Shown in pieces: positions 34,811-42,160 of a stretch of DNA of 64,000 bases (position 1 is the first letter of the stretch; every line of letters begins with the position of its first letter). The position numbers and the translations under genes are program-made. The notes beneath the pieces are model-generated. The model saw nothing but the letters and a program-made list of their open reading frames with translations, did no database searches and was not told the DNA's origin. The stretch comes from Microbulbifer sp. HZ11 (GTDB lineage Bacteria > Pseudomonadota > Gammaproteobacteria > Pseudomonadales > Cellvibrionaceae), in contig NZ_JELR01000002.1 in NCBI RefSeq assembly GCF_000708675.1, forward strand, positions 1,752,228 through 1,816,227, written 5' to 3'.

Positions 34811-36348
34811 ACCTGGCACTGATTCACGGTTGGGGCGGCGACGCGCGCTGCTGGCAGCCGCTGCTTGAAAAGCTGGAAGGGCTGTTTGTGCAGACCGTCA
34901 ATATCGAGCTGCCGAGCTTCGGTGCGCGGGCGCGGGAACCCTGGCCGAATACCGAAGAGTTGCTTGCTCAGGTGGAAGCGCAGCTACCCGCGGATTGCCT
35001 GCTGATTGGTTGGTCCCTTGGAGGAATGCTGGCAACGCGCCTCGCGGCGACCAACAGTAAAGTTCGCGGCCTGGTAACCATTGCCTGCAACGGCAGCTTT
35101 GTCGCACGGGAGGAATGGCCGGGAATGGATAAAGGCGTGTTTGCCGGTTTCTGTCGGGTCCAGCGTGAGGCGCCAGAGAAAAACTTCGCGCGCTTTTGCG
35201 GCCTGGAGGCGCGCGGCGACTCGGAAATGCGCAGCCTGCTGAAAACCTTGAAAGGCTGGCAGCCCGCAATCATTCCAGCTGCCTGGTGCGACGCATTGGC
35301 CTGCCTCGGCGAGCTCGATAATCGGGCTTTGTTGGCGACGCTGGAGCTCCCCGCGCTGCATATATTCGGCGAGAGAGATGCGCTGGTACCGGTGGCCGCG
35401 ACCCAGGCGATCGCAGCGGTGGGTGCGCAGGTCAAGGTCATTCCCCAGGCGGGCCACTGCCCGCACCTTGCGCGCGCGCAGGAAATTGCCGGCCTGATCA
35501 GAAGCTTTTCCCGGTCACTGAATACCAGCCTTGCGCCACTGGAAAAATCCTCGGTGGCACGCGCCTTTGGCCGCGCCGCCGCCAGCTACGATGCGGCGGC
35601 CCATCTGCAGCGCGCTGTTTGCCGGGAGCTTTTGAGCCGCGCCGGAGAGAGCTGGTCGCCGAAACGGATTCTCGATCTCGGCAGCGGTACCGGCTACGGC
35701 AGTGAACTGCTGCGCAAGCGCTTCCCGGATACGGAGATCATCGCTCTGGATATTGCGCCACAGATGCTTGGGTATGCCCGCCAACACCGCCCGGTGGCGG
35801 ACGGCTATGTGGCGGCAGACGCGGAGCAGTTACCGCTGGCGGGCGGAACAATCGATCTGGTGTTTTCCAGTTTCGCCCTGCAATGGTGCTACGATTTGCC
35901 GAAACTGTTTGCGGAAATCCGTCGCGTGTTAAGTCCCGAGGGCAACACACTGATTTCCACCCTGGTGCCGGGCACCTTGCGAGAACTGGAAACGAGCTGG
36001 GCGGCGGTGGACGAGGCGGTGCATGTAAACCGCTTCCTGCCGGTGGAAGCCTGGCGCAGTGCCTGTGAAAAAAGTCAGTTGGACAGTAGCATCGCCACCG
36101 AGCAGAGGGTATTGCACTTCGACCGGCTTAAAACCCTGATGCAGGAACTGAAAAGTATTGGCGCCCACAATGTCAACCGCGCAGCGGGCAAGGGACTGTT
36201 GAGCCGGAAAAAGTTGCGCACGCTGACCGAAGCCTATGAACGGCAGCGTACCCCCGCCGGCCTGCCGGCAACCTATCAGGTGTTGTACCTGCAGCTGGCC
36301 CATAGTGACGCTGATGCGGCTGCATTGGGAGTAGCCGCATCCGTTTAA
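34807..36348 (+). CDS. bioHC: Bifunctional BioH-BioC fusion
   Basis: The 513-residue protein joins two enzymes of pimeloyl-ACP synthesis. Residues 1-235 are a BioH-type carboxylesterase: HGWGGD at 8-13, nucleophile Ser70 in GWSLGG, Asp191 in GERDALVP and His217 in QAGHCPH. Residues from about 247 are BioC, the malonyl-ACP O-methyltransferase: SVARAFGRAAASYDAAA, the SAM motif ILDLGSGTGYGSE (288-300), LDIAPQML and FSSFALQWCYD. UniProt names this fusion BioHC in Saccharophagus and Teredinibacter. A domain that methylates the malonyl chain and one that removes the ester later are thus in one chain. The start overlaps bioF by four bases. Confidence 0.94.
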   Translation: MNLALIHGWGGDARCWQPLLEKLEGLFVQTVNIELPSFGARAREPWPNTEELLAQVEAQLPADCLLIGWSLGGMLATRLAATNSKVRGLVTIACNGSFVAREEWPGMDKGVFAGFCRVQREAPEKNFARFCGLEARGDSEMRSLLKTLKGWQPAIIPAAWCDALACLGELDNRALLATLELPALHIFGERDALVPVAATQAIAAVGAQVKVIPQAGHCPHLARAQEIAGLIRSFSRSLNTSLAPLEKSSVARAFGRAAASYDAAAHLQRAVCRELLSRAGESWSPKRILDLGSGTGYGSELLRKRFPDTEIIALDIAPQMLGYARQHRPVADGYVAADAEQLPLAGGTIDLVFSSFALQWCYDLPKLFAEIRRVLSPEGNTLISTLVPGTLRELETSWAAVDEAVHVNRFLPVEAWRSACEKSQLDSSIATEQRVLHFDRLKTLMQELKSIGAHNVNRAAGKGLLSRKKLRTLTEAYERQRTPAGLPATYQVLYLQLAHSDADAAALGVAASV

Positions 36349-36354
36349 CGGCCG

Positions 36355-37188
36355 CTACTGGGGAATAAACGCCACCACTCGAGTCGGTCCACCACTGCCA
36401 CCGCGAATTTTCATCGGCAGTGCAATCAGCGTGAAGCCCTTGTCCGGTAATGACTGGAGATTCGCCACATTCTCCAGAGCGGGAATGTTCCGTTTGAATA
36501 ATTCCCGGTGGGTTTTGAAAAGCCTAGATCCACCGTAATCGATGCTCGGGGTGTCCAGCCCCACCGCCTTCACCCCGCGCTTCTCGGCGAGAAAAATCGC
36601 CGCTTCCGGCGATAGTCCCGGGAAGTTCAACTTTGCCACTGCCGCGTCACCGCGCTCGGCAGTGCCCATATATTTTTCCGCATCCGGCCAGTACTGTGCA
36701 TTGCCGGTATCGAACAGCACGATGGAATCTTTTGCGATAGTGCCGTGCTGATTTTCCCAGCGTTCAATATCCGCGACGGAAATCAGGTAGTTGCGGTCAG
36801 CCTTATCTTTTTTACCAACTTGATCTGCTACGCGGATCACGATCCCGGGGCCAATCAACTGCTCAAGGGGTATTTTGTCCACGCTGATATGGTCGCGGGC
36901 AAAGTGCACCGGTGCGTCCACGTGAGTGCCGCCGTGTTCAGCGGTCGCCAGGTTGTAGGCGGAGTAGTAGTAACCCTTGTCTGTCTCCCCGGCGAACACC
37001 GTGCTCTTGGCAAACTTATCAGCCGTCGGCCAATAGAGCGTGTCGTCGGCGAAATCGTGGGACAGGTCAATCCAGCGGCCCTGGGGAAAAGCGTCGGCCA
37101 ATGGTGGGGAAGAAAAAGCTGTGGTGATCCACGTGGTTGCCAGCAAGCTGATTGCCAGGAGTCGGGACTTCCGTGTCCGCAGGTGCAT
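36355..37188 (-). CDS. Cyclase-family hydrolase, kynurenine-formamidase-like, exported
   Basis: The 277-residue protein has a signal peptide (basic start, hydrophobic LAISLLATTWITTAFS) and then a cyclase-family domain: WIDLSHDFADDTLYWP at the start, the metal-binding HGGTHVDAPVHF, and VGLDTPSIDYG near the end. The fold is shared by kynurenine formamidases and isatin hydrolases, which use two metals. A periplasmic place speaks against routine tryptophan breakdown, so the substrate is open. The stop is seven bases past bioHC, convergent with it. Confidence 0.85.
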   Translation of the reverse strand: MHLRTRKSRLLAISLLATTWITTAFSSPPLADAFPQGRWIDLSHDFADDTLYWPTADKFAKSTVFAGETDKGYYYSAYNLATAEHGGTHVDAPVHFARDHISVDKIPLEQLIGPGIVIRVADQVGKKDKADRNYLISVADIERWENQHGTIAKDSIVLFDTGNAQYWPDAEKYMGTAERGDAAVAKLNFPGLSPEAAIFLAEKRGVKAVGLDTPSIDYGGSRLFKTHRELFKRNIPALENVANLQSLPDKGFTLIALPMKIRGGSGGPTRVVAFIPQ

Positions 37189-37215
37189 AACAGTTCCTTG
37201 TTAATTTATTCGCGA

Positions 37216-37869
37216 TTAAACCTGCACCACCACGTACACCTCGCGGCCATCGCGCTGGGTGGGCATAAAATAGTGGCCGCCGTAGCGGTAGTACTGGATG
37301 CCATTGATCACTTCCGCGGTATAGCCCGTGGGCAGGGTCTCCACCACCTGGCCAGGGCTGTAGGCGGCCCCGTGAGCTACCGGCCCCGATGTGGTTGTTG
37401 TGGTGGTAGTGACGGTGGTGGTGACTGCAGCCGGTGCAGGAACCACCACGTATCGGTTCACCGGCGGTTGCCACTGATAATAGGCGCCCCCGTACTGATA
37501 ATAGGTGAAGCCACCCACCTGAACCCGAACCGCACTTGCGGGCAACGTCAGCACTGCAGCTCCCAGAGGTGCTGCCACGGTCACGTAGCCCCTGGGGCCT
37601 GGGCGATAGAAGGCGCCGCCACCGTAGAAATAGGGGCGACCGCCCACGTTCAGGTTCACGTATCCACCGGGCAATACGGGAACTGTCACACCGATGCCAA
37701 TACGTGGGCCCCGGTAGCGTGGGCCCCAATATCCGCGATGATGATGGCCCGGGCCGTGATAATGGCCGCGATGACCGCCGTGTGCGAAAGCTGGTGGTGC
37801 GGCAAAGGCCATCGACAGCAGGGCTGCGACGCCCACGCCGAGCGCCAAGATTTTTGCCGTTTTGTTCAT
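37216..37869 (-). CDS. Secreted Gly/Tyr/His-rich protein, DUF6515-like
   Basis: The 217-residue protein has a clear signal peptide (cleavage after AFA, near residue 29), then a His/Gly-rich stretch (HGGHRGHYHGPGHHH) followed by repeated short Tyr-containing strands (YYQYGGAYYQW, YYRYGGHYFMP). The middle holds a Thr-rich run. The pattern of GxxYYRxGGxYF resembles the DUF6515 group, of unknown function. A related protein is at 44454-45161, and the short lipoproteins at 4493 and 5002 share the bias. His clusters suggest metal contact, unproven. Confidence 0.78.
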   Translation of the reverse strand: MNKTAKILALGVGVAALLSMAFAAPPAFAHGGHRGHYHGPGHHHRGYWGPRYRGPRIGIGVTVPVLPGGYVNLNVGGRPYFYGGGAFYRPGPRGYVTVAAPLGAAVLTLPASAVRVQVGGFTYYQYGGAYYQWQPPVNRYVVVPAPAAVTTTVTTTTTTTSGPVAHGAAYSPGQVVETLPTGYTAEVINGIQYYRYGGHYFMPTQRDGREVYVVVQV

Positions 37870-38015
37870 TGAATCCCCCGCGGAGCGAGCACTTACTATT
37901 GAACAAATAATAAACGTATACGGCGATGCACGCTACGGTTGGCGCTCATTTGAACGTTAAGAATTGTCATCTCAGCGCACCGCGCAGGGTGACCCGTGGG
38001 CCACCCTGGCCGGGG

Positions 38016-38888
38016 TCAGCGGCGATTGCGCTGCACAATACCCATCAGTTTGTACAGCAGTTGGGCCGCACCGAATTCGTAGGCGTGGAAGCCATCGATG
38101 GGGGCGAACTCCAGCAGATCAAAACCGATGATTTCCCGCTGCTTGGCGACGGATTCGAACAGGTTCAGGGTCTGGTACCAGCCGAGACCGCCGGGTACCG
38201 GGGTGCCGGTGGACGGGAAGACCGATGGGTCCATACCGTCGATATCCAGGGTGAAGAACACCTTGCTGGGGAAATCGTCCGGCAGTTCGATGGACTGGAT
38301 CTGGGTGGGCACCAGCTGGTGGGCGTCCAGGTAGCGCACGTTGTACTGCTTGCGCGCTTCCATCTCTTCTTCGCAGTAAGCGCGAATGCCCAGCTGATAC
38401 AGCGGGATGCCCGCTTCACACACCAGGCGCATGACACTGGCATGGCTGTGCTTGTGGCCCTCGTAGCGGTCGCGCAGGTCGGCGTGGGCGTCGATCTGCA
38501 CTACACCGAAGTCGCTGATACCGGCGTCCAGGTAACCTTTGATGATGCCCCAGGTGACGGAGTGTTCACCGCCGATGCCCACAGGCATTTTGCCCTGCTT
38601 GAGGATGTCGGTGGTGGCGCTGGCGATGTTTTCCATCACCTGCTCTGCGGCGCCACTCACATCCACTGGTTCACGGGTGTAGATGCCCAGTTCGCAGGGT
38701 GAGGAAAAGTTATCGAAGGTCTCCAGCTGATGGGACGCTTCAATAATTGCCGCTGGCCCCTTGCCCGTACCTCCGCCGTAGGAGACGGTTTCCTCGTACG
38801 GAATCGGCAGGATATGGAACAGGGCGTCTTCGGGCTTCGGCTGCTCGATTTCGGAACCGAGGAAAATGCTGGGGTCTTCTTGGTGCAT
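38016..38888 (-). CDS. speB: Agmatinase
   Basis: SpeB splits agmatine into putrescine and urea. The 290-residue ureohydrolase has metal-binding motifs GGEHSVTWG, DAHADLRD and DIDGMDPS, which hold the two-manganese site. With speA, nspC and the carboxyspermidine dehydrogenase downstream on the same strand it completes arginine to spermidine. Repeat copies 5 and 6 lie directly upstream, between speB and nspC. Confidence 0.94.
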   Translation of the reverse strand: MHQEDPSIFLGSEIEQPKPEDALFHILPIPYEETVSYGGGTGKGPAAIIEASHQLETFDNFSSPCELGIYTREPVDVSGAAEQVMENIASATTDILKQGKMPVGIGGEHSVTWGIIKGYLDAGISDFGVVQIDAHADLRDRYEGHKHSHASVMRLVCEAGIPLYQLGIRAYCEEEMEARKQYNVRYLDAHQLVPTQIQSIELPDDFPSKVFFTLDIDGMDPSVFPSTGTPVPGGLGWYQTLNLFESVAKQREIIGFDLLEFAPIDGFHAYEFGAAQLLYKLMGIVQRNRR

Positions 38889-38941
38889 GGGATCTGGCCT
38901 GGTGGTTCTAGGTTTCGTGGTTCTTTAGAACCTTTGGTGGC

Positions 38942-39053
38942 GGCCAAGCACCGGGTATCTGTTTTCAAAACCGCTGTGAATACGTCCCTGTACGCTGCGT
39001 CGGCGCCGTCCATGGCGCCGACGCTTTTGAAAACAGATCCCCGGCACTTGGCC
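38942..39053 (-). repeat. GGA-hairpin intergenic repeat, copy 5
   Basis: Arms 38942-38970 and 39025-39053 pair with one mismatch. Hairpin A minus strand reads TACAGGGACGTA, one base off the CsrA SELEX consensus, and hairpin B is a GTCGGCGCC/GGCGCCGAC stem with an ATGGAC loop. Compared with copy 1 both stem sides of hairpin B have changed together. GGA form is on minus, the coding strand of the flanking genes. Confidence 0.9.
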
Positions 39054-39122
39054 TTCAATTTGTAGTTTGGTACTTCGTAATTGCCGCTTGATTGGCTTAC
39101 GAAGTACATAGTCGGAATTTAA

Positions 39123-39233
39123 GGGGAAGTGCCGGGTACAGGTTTTCGGGAGCGTCGCAAACAGGATGTTTGCGACGCAGCGCCCAGGGATGGGTTCACA
39201 GCGGTCCCGAAAACCTGTACCCGGTGCTTCTCC
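39123..39233 (+). repeat. GGA-hairpin intergenic repeat, copy 6
   Basis: Arms 39123-39151 and 39205-39233 pair almost fully. Hairpin B has the CGCAAAC stem with AGGAT loop and hairpin A is CCC-AGGGAT-GGG, both with GGA on plus. It forms a composite inverted pair with copy 5; the 69-base spacer holds TACTTCGTAA and TTACGAAGTA as a perfect inverted repeat. Confidence 0.9.
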
Positions 39234-39273
39234 GCCACCGCAGTAATTTCAAAGCACCTGCGGTGGCTTGGTG

Positions 39274-40467
39274 TTAGGAGAGGCGATTTTTAAAGTCCTC
39301 GTAACCGAACTCTTTGATCATCCGCAATTCATCGGTATCCGAGTTCCACAAAGCGATGGAAGGCAACGGAATACCGTTGAAGGTGTTGGTTTTGACCATG
39401 GTGTAGTAGGCCATTTCCTCAAACACAATCCGGTCGCCGATCTTCAGCGGCTCGGCAAAGCTGTATTCGCCGATTCGGTCACCCGCCAGGCAACTCTGAC
39501 CACCCAACTGATAAGCGTGGGGGAGTTCTTCTGGCAGCGATGCGCCAGTGATTTCCGGGCGGTAAGGCATCTCGATCACATCCGGCATATGGCAGGTGGC
39601 GGAGACGTCGAGGATCGCCTGGTTCTTGCCGTTCCAAGTCAGGTCGATCACCTCGCCCACCAGCACACCGCAAAACAGCGCGACCGCTTCACCGGGCTCC
39701 AGATAAACCTGCACATCGTGCTTCGCGGAAAAAGCCTTCACCGCACTGATCAGCTCTTCCACCTGATAATCGCAGCGGGTGATATGGTGGCCACCGCCGA
39801 AATTGATCCACTGCATCTGTGGAATCAGATCGCCAAACTTTTCTTCCACTGCCTTGATGGTGCGCTCCAATGGTTTGAAGTCCTGTTCGCACAAAGTGTG
39901 AAAGTGCAGGCCGCTGATACCAGTTAAGTCTTCGCCGTCAAACAGCGAGCGCACAATGCCCAAGCGCGAGCAGGGCGCGCAGGGATCGTAGATCGGGGTG
40001 TGACCTTCCGAGTGTTCCGGGTTGATACGCAAACCGAACTGCAACTCCGGGCGCTTCTTTTGCGCGTCCAGGCACAGAGATTTGTAGCGCTTCCACTGGG
40101 AGAACGAATTGAAGATCACATGGTGTGCGAATTCGAGGATCTCTTTCAGTTCCTGCTCTTTGTAGCCGGCACTGAAAACATGTACCTCCTTGCCCTTATC
40201 CTTGCCGCCGTATTCTTCGAAGCCCAGTCGCGCTTCGTTGATGCCGCTGGCGCAGGTGCCGGAAAGATACTCCGCGACAATGGGCCCGATGCTGAACATG
40301 GAAAACGCTTTCAGCGCGGCAAGTACCTTGGCGCCGCTGCGCTTTTGCACGTCGGCGAGGACTTCGAGGTTGTCGCGCAGGGCGATTTCGTCCACTACGA
40401 AGCACGGGGTGGAAACGCGGTTCGGGTCGAATTCGCCGAAGTAGTCTTTGCGGGGAGTGAGGTCCAT
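39274..40467 (-). CDS. nspC: Carboxynorspermidine/carboxyspermidine decarboxylase
   Basis: NspC removes the carboxyl group of carboxyspermidine to give spermidine (or of carboxynorspermidine). The 397-residue alanine-racemase-fold, PLP enzyme has the lysine in VLAALKAFSMFS near residue 53, GLHFHTLCEQ, and C-terminal LGGQSCLAGDRIGEY with the catalytic Cys. Length is right for the family. It lies between speB and the carboxyspermidine dehydrogenase gene. Confidence 0.94.
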   Translation of the reverse strand: MDLTPRKDYFGEFDPNRVSTPCFVVDEIALRDNLEVLADVQKRSGAKVLAALKAFSMFSIGPIVAEYLSGTCASGINEARLGFEEYGGKDKGKEVHVFSAGYKEQELKEILEFAHHVIFNSFSQWKRYKSLCLDAQKKRPELQFGLRINPEHSEGHTPIYDPCAPCSRLGIVRSLFDGEDLTGISGLHFHTLCEQDFKPLERTIKAVEEKFGDLIPQMQWINFGGGHHITRCDYQVEELISAVKAFSAKHDVQVYLEPGEAVALFCGVLVGEVIDLTWNGKNQAILDVSATCHMPDVIEMPYRPEITGASLPEELPHAYQLGGQSCLAGDRIGEYSFAEPLKIGDRIVFEEMAYYTMVKTNTFNGIPLPSIALWNSDTDELRMIKEFGYEDFKNRLS

Positions 40468-40508
40468 AGATGGGAGGTGTGGTTCCTGAAAGTTTATCGA
40501 GTGGAATA

Positions 40509-40569
40509 CTGGACCCCGGCCTTCGCCGGGGTGACGGTGATCGTCATACCGGCGAAGGCCGGGGTCCAG
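40509..40569. repeat. REP-like palindromic element
   Basis: CTGGACCCCGGCCTTCGCCGG and its exact complement (40549-40569) form a 21-bp perfect stem with a partly paired inner part (GTGACG against CGTCAT). The pattern is that of common REP elements mobilised by RAYT transposases. It lies in the 111-base gap between nspC and its upstream gene and could act as a 3' stem in the shared mRNA. Confidence 0.82.
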
Positions 40570-40578
40570 ATGGAAAGG

Positions 40579-41772
40579 TTAAACGAACGGTTTGTCCAGC
40601 CAGGTTTCCTGCCAGGGCAGGCCGTATTTGTTCAGGTCGTTCATAAAGGGATCCGGGTCCAGCTGCTCCATATTCCACACGCCGGGCTTCATCCACTTGC
40701 CTTCCATCATCATCTTGGCGCCGATCATCGCCGGTACGCCGGTGGTGTAGGAAATGGCCTGGGACTGCACTTCTTTATAGGCTTCCTGGTGATCGCAGAT
40801 GTTGTAGACGTAGTAGATCTTCTCTTCGCCGTCTTTCACACCCTTGATGATGTTGCCGATACAGGTCTTGCCCTTGGTCAGCGGACCGAGGCTCGCGGGG
40901 TCCGGCAGCAGTGCCTTCAGGAACTGAATCGGCACAATTTCCTGGCCCTGGAATTCGATCGGCTCGATGCTGGTCATGCCCACGTTCTGCAGCACTTCCA
41001 GGTGCTTCAGGTAGCTGGCACCGAAGGTCATCCAGAAACGCGCGCGCTCGATTTCCGGGAAGTGCTTGGACAGGGATTCCAGCTCCTCGTGGTACAGGAG
41101 ATACAGGTCTTTTTCACCGATACCTTCCGGGAACTCGAATACCCGCTTTTCTTCCATGGGCTTGGTGGTTACCCATTTGCCGTCTTCCCAGTAGCGACCA
41201 TTCGCGGTGATTTCGCGGATGTTGATTTCCGGGTTGAAGTTGGTGGCAAACGGCAGGCCGTGGTCACCGGCATTACAGTCCAGGATGTCCAGGGTCTTGA
41301 TACGGTCGAAGTGGTGCTTCTTGGCATAAGCGGTAAACACACTGGTCACACCAGGGTCAAAACCACTGCCCAGCAGCGCCATCAGGCCGGCTTTCTCGAA
41401 CTTGTCCTGATAGGCCCACTGCCAGCTGTACTCGAACTTGGCCTCTTCCGGCGGCTCGTAGTTGGCGGTGTCCAGGTAGTGCACGCCGGTTTCCAGGCAC
41501 GCATCCATAATGTGCAGGTCCTGATACGGCAGGGCCACGTTGATGACCATGTCCGGTTTGACCTTTTCGATCAGCGCGACCATTTCCTTGACGTTGTCCG
41601 CATCCACTTCCGCAGTATTGATTTTACGCGGCAGCATATCGGCGATCTTGTCGCACTTGGACTTGGTGCGGCTGGCGAGGGTGATGTTTTCAAACACTTC
41701 CTCTACCTGGGCACACTTGTGTGCAACCACCTGGCCGACACCGCCGGCGCCGACAATCAGAACGTTGGCCAT
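40579..41772 (-). CDS. Carboxynorspermidine/carboxyspermidine dehydrogenase
   Basis: This saccharopine-dehydrogenase-family enzyme joins putrescine and aspartate semialdehyde to carboxyspermidine with NADPH. The start is the ATG at 41772 (MANVLIVGAGGVGQVVA, the Rossmann motif); the open frame continues upstream into a repeat copy, which is not coding. GSGFDPGVTSVFTAYA and the long middle part match CANSDH proteins. GGGAG precedes the start. With nspC immediately downstream it forms the two-step branch that replaces S-adenosylmethionine decarboxylase and spermidine synthase. Confidence 0.92.
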   Translation of the reverse strand: MANVLIVGAGGVGQVVAHKCAQVEEVFENITLASRTKSKCDKIADMLPRKINTAEVDADNVKEMVALIEKVKPDMVINVALPYQDLHIMDACLETGVHYLDTANYEPPEEAKFEYSWQWAYQDKFEKAGLMALLGSGFDPGVTSVFTAYAKKHHFDRIKTLDILDCNAGDHGLPFATNFNPEINIREITANGRYWEDGKWVTTKPMEEKRVFEFPEGIGEKDLYLLYHEELESLSKHFPEIERARFWMTFGASYLKHLEVLQNVGMTSIEPIEFQGQEIVPIQFLKALLPDPASLGPLTKGKTCIGNIIKGVKDGEEKIYYVYNICDHQEAYKEVQSQAISYTTGVPAMIGAKMMMEGKWMKPGVWNMEQLDPDPFMNDLNKYGLPWQETWLDKPFV

Positions 41773-41834
41773 TTTTTTCTCCCTGTTTCGGGTGGCTATG
41801 GGTTTTGGGGTACCCTCGAAGTCGTTGTGTGGCA

Positions 41835-41941
41835 ATCCTGCTGGCGATATGCCTTTGCTGGACACGCCGTGAACCCATCCATGGGGCTCTGCAAAATCAT
41901 CCTGTTTTGAAGGTCCAGCAAAGGCATATCGCCAGCAGGAT
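41835..41941 (-). repeat. GGA-hairpin intergenic repeat, copy 7
   Basis: Arms 41835-41862 and 41914-41941 are a perfect inverted repeat of about 28 bases, unlike the arms of other copies. Hairpin A reads CCC-ATCCAT-GGG and hairpin B a CAAAA/TTTTG stem. The minus strand shows ATGGAT and AGGAT in the loops. Confidence 0.9.
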
Positions 41942-41999
41942 CTTCGCATCAAAAATTTGTACTTCGATATTGCTACGGAGTACAGAAATGTAAAGTTAA

Positions 42000-42110
42000 G
42001 GCAGAGTGCCGGGCATTGGTTTTCGGAAGCGTCGCAAACAGGACGTTTGCGCCGCAGCGCCCAGGGATGGGTTCACCGCGGTTCCGAAAACCAATGCCCG
42101 GTGCTCTGCC
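42000..42110 (+). repeat. GGA-hairpin intergenic repeat, copy 8
   Basis: Arms 42000-42028 and 42082-42110 are fully complementary. Hairpin B has ACAGGACGT in its loop region and hairpin A is CCC-AGGGAT-GGG, GGA on plus. Paired with copy 7; the 58-base spacer holds the imperfect repeat TACTTCG ... ACGGAGTA. Confidence 0.9.
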
Positions 42111-42160
42111 GCCACCGGGCTGGCGAAAATACGTACCACCAGGTCCGCCGGTGCCAGTTA

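Noticed and set aside
39092..39277. Short open frames with a repeated RRSAQGWVHSG-type peptide, also at 2788 and 41957
   Set aside because: They are translations of the structured repeat itself; the similarity is from the DNA repeat and the frames are not conserved as proteins.
40000..41910. Long plus-strand frame across nspC and the carboxyspermidine dehydrogenase
   Set aside because: It crosses two clear minus-strand genes, the REP element and a repeat copy, and shows no domain.
2566..42110. CRISPR array or insertion sequence
   Set aside because: Copies are spread over kilobases with no regular spacers, no cas genes and no transposase. I saw no insertion sequence elsewhere in the window.
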